Positions 9,210 through 18,068 are shown, counted from the stretch's first letter. The stretch: DNA of 64,000 nt from Microcoleus sp. FACHB-831 (GCF_014695585.1 NZ_JACJON010000057.1:124001-188000), one strand, 5' to 3'. Made by a program: numbers and translations. Notes: generated by a model from the letters alone, not told the origin.

Positions 9210-10016
9210 ATGGCACTTATTCCTAAGTTAGCCTCAGATACCCAGCTTAAAGCGATAGAGTCGTTGCAGGCTGAGTATGTTAAACATTTGCAGGCAAAGC
9301 AGCAATTTAGGGCTGATTTGGCTGAATATCGCCAGAAATGCCAGCAGTTGCGGACTGAAATTGCTGGTAGTAACCAGCAATTTCAGTCCGCAACTGCTTT
9401 TGCTGAATATCGCGAGAAAAACAAGCAATTGCGAGCGAAGTTGGGTGAATGTCGCCAGAAAAGACAGGAATTGCGGGTTAAGTTTGCTGAATATCGCCGG
9501 GAATTCGAGCAGGCACAGCATGAATGGGTTAGATATAGCGAGAAATGGCAGGATTTGCGGGCTGAATTTGTTATAAATCGTCAAAAATTGCAGCAGCTGC
9601 GGGTTGTTGTTAATGGCAATTCCCAAATAACATCTGAGTCTAACTGCGATTCAGATGTGCGTCTCTGTAAGATAGGCACCTTGCCTTTAGATCCCCATGC
9701 ACGTTTTCGGGCGCTCTTGCAATTGCAGTCGGATGCAGATGCTCGTCTGCAAATGATAGACGAGGCGCAGTCTGATGTAGAGAGCCGTCTGCGGGAGCTA
9801 GAACAGTTGCCATTCGATTTAACCAACACTGTGCCAGAGGGGGAGCCTTTAATTGAAAATCCGCAGGTTGATGAGTTGAGTAGCGATATGTCTGACGAGT
9901 CTTTAAACCAGCTTGGGTGGGAAAAAGTCTTAGGAGCTATTGATACATTTGTTAATAAATTCCGGTATGGAGATTGGTCAGAAGGTGATGGATCAACCGC
10001 AAGCGACACTCTTTGA
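9210..10016 (+). CDS. Coiled-coil hypothetical protein with 14-residue repeats
   Basis: 268 residues. Residues 38-135 consist of degenerate 14-residue units (two heptads each) of the type AEYRQKCQQLRTEI, which predict a long coiled coil. The C-terminal half is acidic and less regular, with SDADARLQMIDEAQ-like segments. One unit (codons at 9363-9401) is 13 residues long and reads AGSNQQFQSATAF; it breaks the pattern because its DNA is an inverted copy of the preceding unit. No catalytic motif or signal peptide. Function unknown; a structural or scaffold role is inference only. The stop codon lies inside a terminator hairpin. Confidence 0.8.
   Translation: MALIPKLASDTQLKAIESLQAEYVKHLQAKQQFRADLAEYRQKCQQLRTEIAGSNQQFQSATAFAEYREKNKQLRAKLGECRQKRQELRVKFAEYRREFEQAQHEWVRYSEKWQDLRAEFVINRQKLQQLRVVVNGNSQITSESNCDSDVRLCKIGTLPLDPHARFRALLQLQSDADARLQMIDEAQSDVESRLRELEQLPFDLTNTVPEGEPLIENPQVDELSSDMSDESLNQLGWEKVLGAIDTFVNKFRYGDWSEGDGSTASDTL
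9321..9608 (+). repeat. 42-base tandem coding repeats
   Basis: Degenerate units of 42 bases beginning GCTGAATATCGCCAG and ending near CAGTTGCGGGCT. Units start at 9321, 9402 and 9444 and continue less regularly. The 39-base block 9363-9401 interrupts the series. The 42-base period matches two heptads of a coiled coil. Confidence 0.75.
9343..9398. repeat. Perfect 25-bp inverted repeat inside a coding region
   Basis: Arms 9343-9367 and 9374-9398 are exact reverse complements (AGCAGTTGCGGACTG...GCTGG), separated by six bases TAGTAA. The arm is the second half of a 42-base coiled-coil unit, so the right arm is an inverted duplicate of it. It stays in frame. The mRNA would form a very stable hairpin. 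Confidence 0.95.
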
Positions 10017-10032
10017 GTGTCGCTTGCGGTTG
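9994..10032 (+). terminator. Intrinsic terminator overlapping the stop codon
   Basis: A perfect 18-bp stem (9994-10011 and 10015-10032, CAACCGCAAGCGACACTC with loop TTT) is followed by AAAATTTTAATTT. The gene's last codons and its TGA (10014-10016) lie within the stem and loop. Confidence 0.8.
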
Positions 10033-10062
10033 AAAATTTTAATTTCACCAACCCTGTCTGAG

Positions 10063-10079
10063 ATGTCGAGCCTCGACAT
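10063..10079. repeat. Short palindrome ATGTCGAG-C-CTCGACAT
   Basis: A perfect 8-bp palindrome with a one-base centre between the coiled-coil gene and the M48 protease gene. Could be a protein-binding site or a hairpin. No T-run follows. Confidence 0.5.
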
Positions 10080-10273
10080 GCTACTGGTGTACGTCACTTT
10101 GGGGTAAGGAAAAACGCTTAGATAAGAGCTAGGGTACAGATATCGGCGATCGCGCCAGTGCAATCTCTAACGCACAATGTACTTCTAAACTTTTGCGAAT
10201 TTTTAGGGTATGCCCTTGGAGTTATAGGTTATTCGTAAACCAATAACCATCCTCTCTCTTAAGGGAGATGTCC

Positions 10274-12271
10274 ATGTCACTAGAATCTGGATTAGCGGCA
10301 CTAAAACAAGAACGGTATAAAGAAGCTGTTCAATTACTGGAAAATTTTTGCCACAACTGTCTCGATACTCGCGCCACCGAGTATATGAAAGCTCAGATGG
10401 GGCTAGTGAAAGCGTATGGGGGTAGCGGGCAGACAGATAGAGCGATCGCCTTGTGTCACGAACTGGTAGCCACTAGCGAAAATGCACAAGTACGCGCCTG
10501 GGCAGAAAAAGCTCTCCAGGCGATCGCTAGCAAACAACCTGCACCCGCCCGCCAAGCAAGTAGAGCCTCGACAGTCGGCGCTAAGTTGGCAATGGCAAAG
10601 GTTGGCGGGAATCTTACCTTGGCTTCTGGCGTCACCCTCTCCTTGCTGTTCGGGATGGTGTTGGTGTTAAGTTTAGCCGTTGTCTTGATTTACAACAGCG
10701 ACGATCCAAAACTGGCGCTAGCTATCGGCGTAGGTTTAACTCTGATTTTCAACACCATAGGGTTTTTCCTGTCCCCCTGGATTATGGACTTGGTACAGAA
10801 CTGGATGTACCATACGCGCTGGGTGGAGATGGGAGAACTTGAAAACAAAAGTCCAGAGACAGCGAGAGTTATTCAGCGCATTTGCGAACAGAAAAAGCTG
10901 AAAACGCCCAGGCTGGGAATCATTGACGACCAGAACCCAACAGCATTTACATATGGTTCGCTACCCAACAGCGCGAGGTTGGTAGTTAGCGAAGGGCTGT
11001 TCACCTATTTAGATGATGATGAAATTGCCACCGTCTATGCCCACGAAATGGGGCATATAGTCCATTGGGACTTTGCGGTAATGACCTTAGCATCAACCTT
11101 GGTGCAAATTACTTATTTGATATACAGCTTTGCCCGTCGCTTAGGTCGGAGTGGAGGAGATAATAAAGCCAAAGATGCGATCGCTGTTGCCGCAGTTGTA
11201 GCCTATATCTTTTACCTCATTGGTACATATTTAGTGCTGTATCTATCCCGGACGCGAGAATACTATGCAGATCACTTCGCAGCCGAAAGCACTGGCAACC
11301 CCAACGGGCTATCCCGCGCCTTAGTTAAGATTGCATACGGCATTGTCGAAGAAGGTCAACGAGCTAAAGAACCCAGCCGCTTAATTGAAGGCACGAGGGC
11401 GCTAGGCATTTACGACCACAAAGCAGCCGCCAGCACGGGAACCGCTTACCGCATTGCTTCAGAACCAGCAAAAATCGGTCGCGTCTTCTTGTGGGATATG
11501 TTCAACCCTTGGGGTTGGTGGATGGAGTTGAATTCTACTCACCCCCTCACTGGAAAACGGGTTCGCGCCCTCAGTACCTATGCAGAACAACTTGGTATAG
11601 AAACTGAATTTGACATGGGGCGGATAGTGGGCGAGGGCAGAAGTCTGAGCAAGAGCAAGCTCTACGGCAACTTTTTGCTAGACATCGTACTTTACGGAGC
11701 AGAAACTATTGGCTTTGTTGCAGGTTTGGCAATTGGCTTCTTCCTAGTAATGCAATCCAAAAACCTGAGCCTGTTAGTTGGTTGCCCGCTTATCGGCTTA
11801 GGTTTGGGAGTATTGCTCAAAACATTAGTGATGTTCCCCGACTACAAGCAAGCAGCGGAAACCGACATCCTTACGTTAATGTCTGACCCTTATGCAAGTC
11901 CTTTGCGGGGACAACCAGCAAAACTGCAAGGCGAACTGATTGGGCGTGGCGATTCTGGATACAAGTTTGGATCTGATTTAACGATCCAAGACCGCAGCGG
12001 TTTACTCTATGTACACTATGCTTCTCGCTTTGGCCCCTTGGGGAACTTCCTGTTTGGCATGAAGCGAGTTCAAAGCTTGATTGGTTCAGAAGTTGGTGCA
12101 TTGGGTTGGTTCCGTCGCGGCGTCGCGCCCTGGATGGATTTAATCCAGCTCAATAGTAAAAGCGGCACAATCGTTAATAGTTACCATCGTTTCTGGTCGC
12201 TGGTTTTCGGTTGTGGTTCGATTATCTTGGGCAGCGCCGCTATAGCGCTTTTGAGCAACTATCTAAATTAG
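10274..12271 (+). CDS. M48-family zinc metalloprotease with N-terminal TPR-like region
   Basis: 665 residues from the chosen start. Residues 1-90 form helical TPR-like pairs (LESGLAALKQERYKEAVQLLE, then GLVKAYGGSGQTDRAIALCHELV). Two membrane helices follow near 115-160. The protease core has HEMGHIVHWD (HExxH zinc site, about residue 255) and the later zinc Glu in SRTREYYADHFAAE, as in HtpX/Ste24-type enzymes that cleave membrane proteins. Two more helices lie near 470-515, with a C-terminal soluble domain and last helix. ATG 10274 is preferred to 10268 because AAGGGAG lies six bases before it but abuts the first ATG. Confidence 0.9.
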   Translation: MSLESGLAALKQERYKEAVQLLENFCHNCLDTRATEYMKAQMGLVKAYGGSGQTDRAIALCHELVATSENAQVRAWAEKALQAIASKQPAPARQASRASTVGAKLAMAKVGGNLTLASGVTLSLLFGMVLVLSLAVVLIYNSDDPKLALAIGVGLTLIFNTIGFFLSPWIMDLVQNWMYHTRWVEMGELENKSPETARVIQRICEQKKLKTPRLGIIDDQNPTAFTYGSLPNSARLVVSEGLFTYLDDDEIATVYAHEMGHIVHWDFAVMTLASTLVQITYLIYSFARRLGRSGGDNKAKDAIAVAAVVAYIFYLIGTYLVLYLSRTREYYADHFAAESTGNPNGLSRALVKIAYGIVEEGQRAKEPSRLIEGTRALGIYDHKAAASTGTAYRIASEPAKIGRVFLWDMFNPWGWWMELNSTHPLTGKRVRALSTYAEQLGIETEFDMGRIVGEGRSLSKSKLYGNFLLDIVLYGAETIGFVAGLAIGFFLVMQSKNLSLLVGCPLIGLGLGVLLKTLVMFPDYKQAAETDILTLMSDPYASPLRGQPAKLQGELIGRGDSGYKFGSDLTIQDRSGLLYVHYASRFGPLGNFLFGMKRVQSLIGSEVGALGWFRRGVAPWMDLIQLNSKSGTIVNSYHRFWSLVFGCGSIILGSAAIALLSNYLN

Positions 12272-12315
12272 CCCTCACCCTACCCTCTCCCAATGGGAGA
12301 GGGTAGGGTGAGGGC
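12271..12315. terminator. Bidirectional hairpin between convergent genes
   Basis: Perfect 22-bp stem (12271-12292 and 12294-12315) of GCCCTCACCCTACCCTCTCCCA type around one base, directly after the M48 stop and touching the WD40 stop codon. It lacks a strong T-run, but its place between converging genes suits termination. The CCCTCACCC...GGGTGAGGG core is a widespread cyanobacterial repeat. Confidence 0.7.
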
Positions 12316-13508
12316 TAATCGCACCGCCAAATCTTGATAGTACCGTCATCGCCGCCGCTAGCGAGAATGTGTCCATCGGGGCTGAAAGCGAGGGAACAAA
12401 CCGACCAAGTATGACCGGGAAGAGTGCAAAGTTGACGACCGCTACTCATCTGCCAGAGTTTGATGGTGTTGTCGCGACTTCCACTAGCTAAAGTTTGCCC
12501 ATCGGGACTAAAAGCGATCGCATAGATCCAGCGGTCGTGACCTGCGAGGGTGCAAAGTTCCTCGCCGCTAAAGGTATCCCACAGCTTGATGTTATTGTCA
12601 AAGCTGCCGGAAGCGAGAATGTGTCCGTCGGGGCTAAAGGCGATCGCGTTAACTTGTTCGGTATGGCCTCTGAGAGTGCGTAATTCCTTACCAGTAGCGG
12701 CATCCCACAGCTTAATCGTGTTGTCGCGGCTGCCGGAAGCAACCAGACGCCCATCGGGGCTGAAAGCAACGGATAAGACTCCTCCCTCATGACCCTTGAG
12801 GGTGCAAAGTTGCCGCTGCGTAGCTGCGTGCCACAGTTTGATAGTCTTGTCACTGCTGCCGCTAGCTAGAATTCCTTTAGGGCTGAAAGCCAGAGAATTA
12901 ACCCAGTTTGCATGACCCGTAAGCGTGCAAATTTCTTCTCCCGAACTGCGGTCCCAGAGCTTGATAGTATTATCCCAACTGCCGCTAGCTAGAATAGGCG
13001 ATCGCAAGCTGTAGGCGACGGAAAACACCCAGTTAGCATGACCGTCGAGGGTGCAGATGTTCCGACCGCTGCTTACCTCCCAGACTTGGATAGTTTTATC
13101 CTTGCTGGCGCTGGCAAGAGTCCGCCCGTTGGGGCTAAAAGCGACAGAAAACACCCAGGTAGTATGAGCTTGGATAGTGCGATCGCACCTTAGAAATTCA
13201 TGGGGATGGAATGGACGCAGCGCCTCGCGCACTTCCGGTTCTGTCCGATAACGCAGCAGCTTGAATGCACGATGCTGTAGCTGTCCCGACGTATGGTACA
13301 AAATCCGAACCAGCAAGTTTAATCCTGCCCTACCATAATTTACAGTTTCTTCTAGGGCAGCGAGCCGAACTTCTATATCTGCATTTGTTAGCCGTTGCCT
13401 TACTGCTGGCAGTCCCCCCAAGACTGCACTGCTAGGCGGTGCTGGGTTATAACCACCTTTAACTGCATCGAAGACTCTTGGTTGATTGGAATTTTCTGGC
13501 ACGAGCAT
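12315..13508 (-). CDS. Seven-bladed WD40-repeat protein
   Basis: 397 residues from ATG 13508; a GTG four codons upstream (13520) is an alternative. Residues about 35-95 look like a HEAT-type helical segment (EVRLAALEETVNYGRAGLNLLVRIL...) found ahead of other cyanobacterial repeat proteins. Seven WD40 repeats follow, each with the pattern H..WV.S.AFSP.G..LASGS.D.TIKLW and a GH start, enough to close one beta-propeller. Likely a protein-interaction platform; partners unknown. No enzymatic domain or signal peptide. Confidence 0.9.
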   Translation of the reverse strand: MLVPENSNQPRVFDAVKGGYNPAPPSSAVLGGLPAVRQRLTNADIEVRLAALEETVNYGRAGLNLLVRILYHTSGQLQHRAFKLLRYRTEPEVREALRPFHPHEFLRCDRTIQAHTTWVFSVAFSPNGRTLASASKDKTIQVWEVSSGRNICTLDGHANWVFSVAYSLRSPILASGSWDNTIKLWDRSSGEEICTLTGHANWVNSLAFSPKGILASGSSDKTIKLWHAATQRQLCTLKGHEGGVLSVAFSPDGRLVASGSRDNTIKLWDAATGKELRTLRGHTEQVNAIAFSPDGHILASGSFDNNIKLWDTFSGEELCTLAGHDRWIYAIAFSPDGQTLASGSRDNTIKLWQMSSGRQLCTLPGHTWSVCSLAFSPDGHILASGGDDGTIKIWRCD

Positions 13509-13552
13509 CTTTACTGGCACACTCCACGCGCTTTGCTACGGCTTGCCAACCT

Positions 13553-13919
13553 CTAGGCTTCTAATACTTGCTTTACTGTTAACTCAAGTTCTGGGAACGT
13601 TGGCGACACAATTCTGTCACATCCCATAAATTCTGTCACCTGATAAAAACCCTCTACCAGTAGCAAAACGGAAACTTTGGCACTCAGGGAATCTACAATC
13701 CAGTATTCAGGAATTTCCAGTGCGGCATATTCAGATCGTTTGTAGCGATAGTCTGTTGCAACAGTGCTTTCGCTTACGACCTCAACAACCAATAGCAATA
13801 GTTCTTCTAGTACCGCTGAGACATTTGGGGGATTTTGTCTCCATAGCGTACCTTCAATTACGCATACATCAGGATTGCGAGGTTTCTTAGAAGCGGTGCG
13901 AAATCCAACATTGGCATCT
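13553..13919 (-). pseudogene. Uma2-family (DUF820) nuclease remnant, 5'-truncated
   Basis: Reading the minus strand from about 13930 gives an open frame of some 120 codons with Uma2 features: NPDVCVIEG, then LLLVVEVVSEST, DYRYKRSEYAALEIPEYWIVD and a C-terminal ELELTVKQVLEA. Uma2 proteins are PD-(D/E)xK-fold putative nucleases of about 190 residues. The N-terminal third is missing and the frame has no ATG or GTG before VVEVVSEST. It runs into the 3' end of cruH, whose stop lies at 13920. A downstream TTG would give only 81 residues. Probably a dead fragment cut by a rearrangement at the cruH 3' end. Confidence 0.75.
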
Positions 13920-15056
13920 TTACTCCGCCACGCTTATTGAATTTATTGTTTCTTGTAGAGACGGCGATTTATCGCGTCTCTGTTCAACCTGACTTCTCAT
14001 CAACCGTTGCACGCTTACTAAAGCTCGATTCAATTCATAACTCCGCTGGCTTGGATTATTAAGATAAGCCTGTTGTTCCTCTTCAATCATCTGCACATCT
14101 TGACGCACCAACCCATCGAGTAACTTTTGCGCCGAACCAAACAAACTATTTTTCACAAATCGCCTAAACCACACAGGCAATTTGTGCAATCGCCAAAATG
14201 CATTCAATGATGTGAAATGAATTAAATAAGCTTTCGTTGTCGTTTCATCTATGGGACACAGCAGACAATAAATTTTAAAATCTTCCCCCAAAGTTGACGA
14301 CCAATGCGGGTAAATATAACTCACATCTAACGGTTCAGGGTGCAGTCGTCGCAGGGCTGGAAAAAATAACTGAGAAATAGACCAAATTTTATCTATTTTA
14401 TAATAACTTAAAGCTTTATAATGAGCATCTACCCTATTATCGTCTTCGACAATATCATCAAGCACTGCTTCAGTCCAAGCTTGCCAATCTTCATGCAAAT
14501 GCCCGTGATACATATCCATCAGATTTTCAATTAGATAGGAGTAATGGGCGTTACAGTTGATGACTGAAACAGTGGCGATATAGTTGAGATGTTCCCACTC
14601 TGGCAATCCTAAAATAGAAATATTGTCTGATAAGGTATCATCTCCAGGGAAAAGCCAGATAAAGCCGTCTTGTTCGCGGACGGGATAGCGGCGAATCTTG
14701 CAAGTGGGTAATTTCTGATTAGCAGCTAGATAGGGAACGGCTGCACACTCGCCTTCGTAATTAAATTGCCAACCGTGATAGGCACATTCTACGCGATCGC
14801 CCTTCACTTTCCCATGACTTAATTTAACTTGACGGTGGGGGCATCTATCCTCTAAAGCGTGAATTTTACCCCCACTATCTCGATAAATAACAATCGGTTG
14901 ATTCCATAAGGTAACTCCCAAAAGCTGGTCTTTTACTTCGCTGCTTTGTGCAACCACATACCAGCGTTCTAGGTTAATTCCTAGCTGACGGATATCGCGA
15001 TTTTGGTTAATTGTAGAAACGTAAGACATGAGCGCATCAACCTTATCAACAATCAA
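13920..15056 (-). CDS. cruH: Rieske non-haem iron oxygenase, probable carotenoid C-18 hydroxylase CruH
   Basis: 378 residues. The Rieske [2Fe-2S] motifs CPHRQ and CAYHGWQF (about residues 72-95) are complete. The mononuclear iron site is suggested by ENLMDMYHGHLH near residue 190. In Synechococcus PCC 7002, CruH oxidises the C-18 methyl groups of renierapurpurin on the way to synechoxanthin. Assignment here rests on the family and on the neighbouring cruE-like gene upstream on the same strand. Other Rieske oxygenases of this layout (chlorophyll-related) are the alternative. An in-frame ATG (MSYVST) nine codons later is possible. Confidence 0.7.
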   Translation of the reverse strand: MIVDKVDALMSYVSTINQNRDIRQLGINLERWYVVAQSSEVKDQLLGVTLWNQPIVIYRDSGGKIHALEDRCPHRQVKLSHGKVKGDRVECAYHGWQFNYEGECAAVPYLAANQKLPTCKIRRYPVREQDGFIWLFPGDDTLSDNISILGLPEWEHLNYIATVSVINCNAHYSYLIENLMDMYHGHLHEDWQAWTEAVLDDIVEDDNRVDAHYKALSYYKIDKIWSISQLFFPALRRLHPEPLDVSYIYPHWSSTLGEDFKIYCLLCPIDETTTKAYLIHFTSLNAFWRLHKLPVWFRRFVKNSLFGSAQKLLDGLVRQDVQMIEEEQQAYLNNPSQRSYELNRALVSVQRLMRSQVEQRRDKSPSLQETINSISVAE

Positions 15057-15094
15057 ATCTTAACGGTGCATCTCACTTTTGTAAAAGTATAGTA

Positions 15095-15150
15095 GCGTTC
15101 CCAGGCTGGAGCCTGGAAACGATTATTACGAGGCTCCACCTCCCCACTAC
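15095..15150. repeat. Dispersed palindromic repeat (CGTTCCCAGGCT... family)
   Basis: CGTTCCCAGGCTGGAGCCTGG is a near-perfect hairpin, followed by GAGGCTCCACCTCCCCACTAC. The same two-part element occurs at 41511-41584 and, inside a gene, at 63339-63390. Lies between cruE and cruH. Confidence 0.85.
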
Positions 15151-15163
15151 AGAGAAACTAACC

Positions 15164-17107
15164 TCAAATTTTCAACACGCCTTCTGGATTTACCGACAGC
15201 AAAGGACGCCGCTGCAAACCCTCGCGATGAAGTATCTCATTCGCCGCCAGCAATCCGCTGCTAATTGCCCTTTCCATTAAGCCACAGGGAAACGGCATCT
15301 TGACCCAATCGCCAGCAAACAACAAGTTAGAAACTTCCGTGCTAGTCTCCGGACGTTCTGCATAGCTGTTCGGTGGATAACCAGAAAAATTCTTCTGATT
15401 CACCAACTCGCGGTGCAGCATATTTGCTTCCTTCAGTGCTGGCACAATTTCATACAACTCCTGCTCAAAAGTTGTCAGCAACGCTTCCTGAGTTGGAAAC
15501 TCTTTCTCTTTGTAACAGTAAGCGTGTAACTCAACAACACTACCGCCAGTTTTGCTATTCCATTCAATGAATTGATCTTGAATTCGGTGGTAAAGCGTGA
15601 TGCTGTCAGTTAGTCGATAACCGGATAAAGAAGTAAACCAGCTATGTTCCCAATCAAAATCGCGGTCAAACCAGAATCGGCATACAGCAAAAGGGTCTGC
15701 TATAGCTAGCTTTTCAACTTGACTGCGGACTTTTGCATTCACCTCTCCCCCCATCAAATTAAACAGCTTTTGCACGCCAGGAACATCAGTTGCAAACACA
15801 TAATAATCTGCCTGTACCGACATTGCCGATGATGTCTCTGTAGCACCACCAGATGCTAACTGCAACTTATCTTCCTGTCGCCGCACAACTTTAAACCGCG
15901 CTAAATCTCGCTGTGCTGGCCCTTTTTCTACCTTACCATTACTATCAAAAACAGCACCGTGACAAGGGCAATGAAACTTTCCATCATCTGCCTTTTGTAC
16001 CGTACAACCCTGGTGAGTGCAAGTTAGAGAAATAGCTTCTCCTCCCCCAGGCTTGGCGGCAAACACTTCATCTCCAGCGCCAAAATATTCCAACTTATCA
16101 TCGGCAATAACTGAGTTTCGGTTAACCCAAAATGGCACATCATTGCCAGCATTCCCCTGTTGGTAGCTAAGGGAATCAATCTTACCTTGCTGGCAGTTAA
16201 TACTGCTAACTGTTGCACCAGTAATAATTTTGCCGCCTTTACCTTCAATTGCTTTAGCAATCGGTTGCACTAAACTCGTTCCCATATCCTGTTTAGTGCC
16301 GTTAAAAGCTAATCCCTCTGGATTACCAAAAAAGTAGAAGTGGAAAAATTGCATTAATTCTCCCACGCTCATTAAATCTGGCGCATTTAGACTAGATTTA
16401 GCAAAGGGGAGAAAATATAGATCGTACAACCCACGCGGAAAATCTTTCTCAACCCATTCTGCAACCGATAAATGATCTAGTCGCTTGAAAGTTTTCTGAG
16501 TTTGAAATCCAGTAATTGCTTGGAACACTTCCCAGTGCCCCATTTTTGTTAAATCAATTCCCCAGCGCAACCTATTTGGAGAGGCTATAGCTAAATCAAC
16601 AATATTCCAAGGAAATGCTGAATGGCTGGGACGGAAGACTTCTGGTTGATATTTGTCATTACGAAAAACAACAGAGTAGGACTTCAAATCTACAAAATTG
16701 TCTTCGATACTCAGTTCTTTAACTAAGCTTTTGAGATTGTAATATTGGGGGAAAAAGCCATGAAATCCATGCTCCATTATGAACGTTTCATCGCCAAATT
16801 GTATCGGCCAACTGGCGATTTTTCCTCCAAGTTGGGGTGCGCGTTCCAGAAGCGTGACGCTAAACCCCCGTTGGCTGAGTTGATAAGCAGAGGCTAACCC
16901 AGCTAGTCCAGCCCCAACAACGACGACGCTGGTGGTTTTGTTGGCAAAACGCGGTAAGTCTAGGGTATCTTGCTGAAATATAGTTGGTTGCGGTTTGGAG
17001 AAGCGAGAATATCCCACTAGCCCCCCGACGGTACCGATACCGAACATTTTGAGCAGCGTGCGTCGAGAGATGCCTTGCTGCATCGCGTACCTTTGTAATT
17101 GGCTCAT
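15164..17107 (-). CDS. cruE: FAD-dependent carotenoid desaturase/methyltransferase with Rieske domain, probable CruE
   Basis: 647 residues. The N-terminus carries a Tat-like SRRTLLKMFG stretch. A dinucleotide-binding VVVVGAGLAGLASAYQL follows at about residue 62, with LLERAPQLGGKIASW, typical of CrtI/CrtU-type enzymes. A Rieske domain is inserted near residues 360-390 (CTHQGC and CPCHGAVFD). The C-terminus has LFAGDWVKMPFPCGLMERAISSG. CruE/CrtU enzymes desaturate and shift a methyl group on beta-carotene to give aromatic chi-rings. The co-directional CruH-type oxygenase supports a synechoxanthin-type pathway. Starts only 26 bases from the divergent ABC permease gene. Confidence 0.78.
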   Translation of the reverse strand: MSQLQRYAMQQGISRRTLLKMFGIGTVGGLVGYSRFSKPQPTIFQQDTLDLPRFANKTTSVVVVGAGLAGLASAYQLSQRGFSVTLLERAPQLGGKIASWPIQFGDETFIMEHGFHGFFPQYYNLKSLVKELSIEDNFVDLKSYSVVFRNDKYQPEVFRPSHSAFPWNIVDLAIASPNRLRWGIDLTKMGHWEVFQAITGFQTQKTFKRLDHLSVAEWVEKDFPRGLYDLYFLPFAKSSLNAPDLMSVGELMQFFHFYFFGNPEGLAFNGTKQDMGTSLVQPIAKAIEGKGGKIITGATVSSINCQQGKIDSLSYQQGNAGNDVPFWVNRNSVIADDKLEYFGAGDEVFAAKPGGGEAISLTCTHQGCTVQKADDGKFHCPCHGAVFDSNGKVEKGPAQRDLARFKVVRRQEDKLQLASGGATETSSAMSVQADYYVFATDVPGVQKLFNLMGGEVNAKVRSQVEKLAIADPFAVCRFWFDRDFDWEHSWFTSLSGYRLTDSITLYHRIQDQFIEWNSKTGGSVVELHAYCYKEKEFPTQEALLTTFEQELYEIVPALKEANMLHRELVNQKNFSGYPPNSYAERPETSTEVSNLLFAGDWVKMPFPCGLMERAISSGLLAANEILHREGLQRRPLLSVNPEGVLKI

Positions 17108-17133
17108 GTCCTATCCAGCTAAATCCTCACACG

Positions 17134-17907
17134 ATGAAATATTGGCGCGAAACGCTGGCTGTCACCCAGCGTATTTTAATTGAATTGTTACGACGGCGAC
17201 GCAGCCTGGTTTTTTGGTGTATTTTTCCAGTTTCGGTTCTGCTACTCAACGGGTTTATTTTTGCAGAACGCGCTCAACTGTCGATGACTCAGGCTTTTGA
17301 AAATGCTGCTCCTTCAACTTTGGTAGGCGCGGCGCTGTTTTTTAGCTGTCTGGGTGGTAGTGTCGCCACCGTAGTGGCTGAACGCGAACAGCTTACGCTC
17401 AAACGTCTTTTTATCTCGCCTTTGAGCGGTACGTCCTATTTTTTAGGAATTTTTCTAGCTCACACTTGCATTGGTATTGGTCAAACACTGCTAGTATACA
17501 CAGTTGCATCTTTTTGGCAAGCGCAGTTTAGGGGTTCTGTGTTTCTGGGAGGAATTATTATTTTAATGAGCATTATTTCTTATGTGGGTCTAGGATTTAT
17601 TCTGGGTACGCAGTTGGCACGACGAACTGAGGATGTAAATGCGCTCGTTGCGGCTTTTGGGGTGCCTTTATTAATTCTAGGCGGTGCGTTTATACCTAGC
17701 TTTGTGTTTCCGCAGATGTTGCTAGATATTGCTAAATTTAATCCAATTTATCACATGAATCAGGCGTTGTTGGGCGTGTCTGCTAATTCACAAGGTTTGC
17801 CTGATATTAAGTCGCATTTTTTATTTTTGTGCAGCTTTTCTGTTCTAATGCTAGTCTGCGGTTGGTTATCTTATCGCCGAATGTTAATGGTTGAACGCAG
17901 GTTATAA
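17134..17907 (+). CDS. ABC-2 type transporter permease
   Basis: 257 residues with six predicted membrane helices and a short cytoplasmic N-terminus (TQRILIELLRRRRSLVFW). The segment EREQLTLKRLFISPLSGTSYFLG is the ABC-2 signature loop. It probably pairs with the ATPase at 18120. Such pairs export lipids, polysaccharides, drugs or peptides; substrate unknown. Divergent from cruE with only 26 bases between starts, so one or both promoters must lie inside the other gene. Confidence 0.9.
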   Translation: MKYWRETLAVTQRILIELLRRRRSLVFWCIFPVSVLLLNGFIFAERAQLSMTQAFENAAPSTLVGAALFFSCLGGSVATVVAEREQLTLKRLFISPLSGTSYFLGIFLAHTCIGIGQTLLVYTVASFWQAQFRGSVFLGGIIILMSIISYVGLGFILGTQLARRTEDVNALVAAFGVPLLILGGAFIPSFVFPQMLLDIAKFNPIYHMNQALLGVSANSQGLPDIKSHFLFLCSFSVLMLVCGWLSYRRMLMVERRL

Positions 17908-18068
17908 ATTATGAATTATCCAGCCTTTTAGGTCTGTATGGCACGCGGCAATTACGGAGGCAAAACCTCAAGTTTTGGGCACTGTCGGACTAATAAAATA
18001 TTTTAATTTATACTATTAAATGTGTTGACAATTTCGTGTATTTATAGTTAAATAAAGGTGGTATTGAC

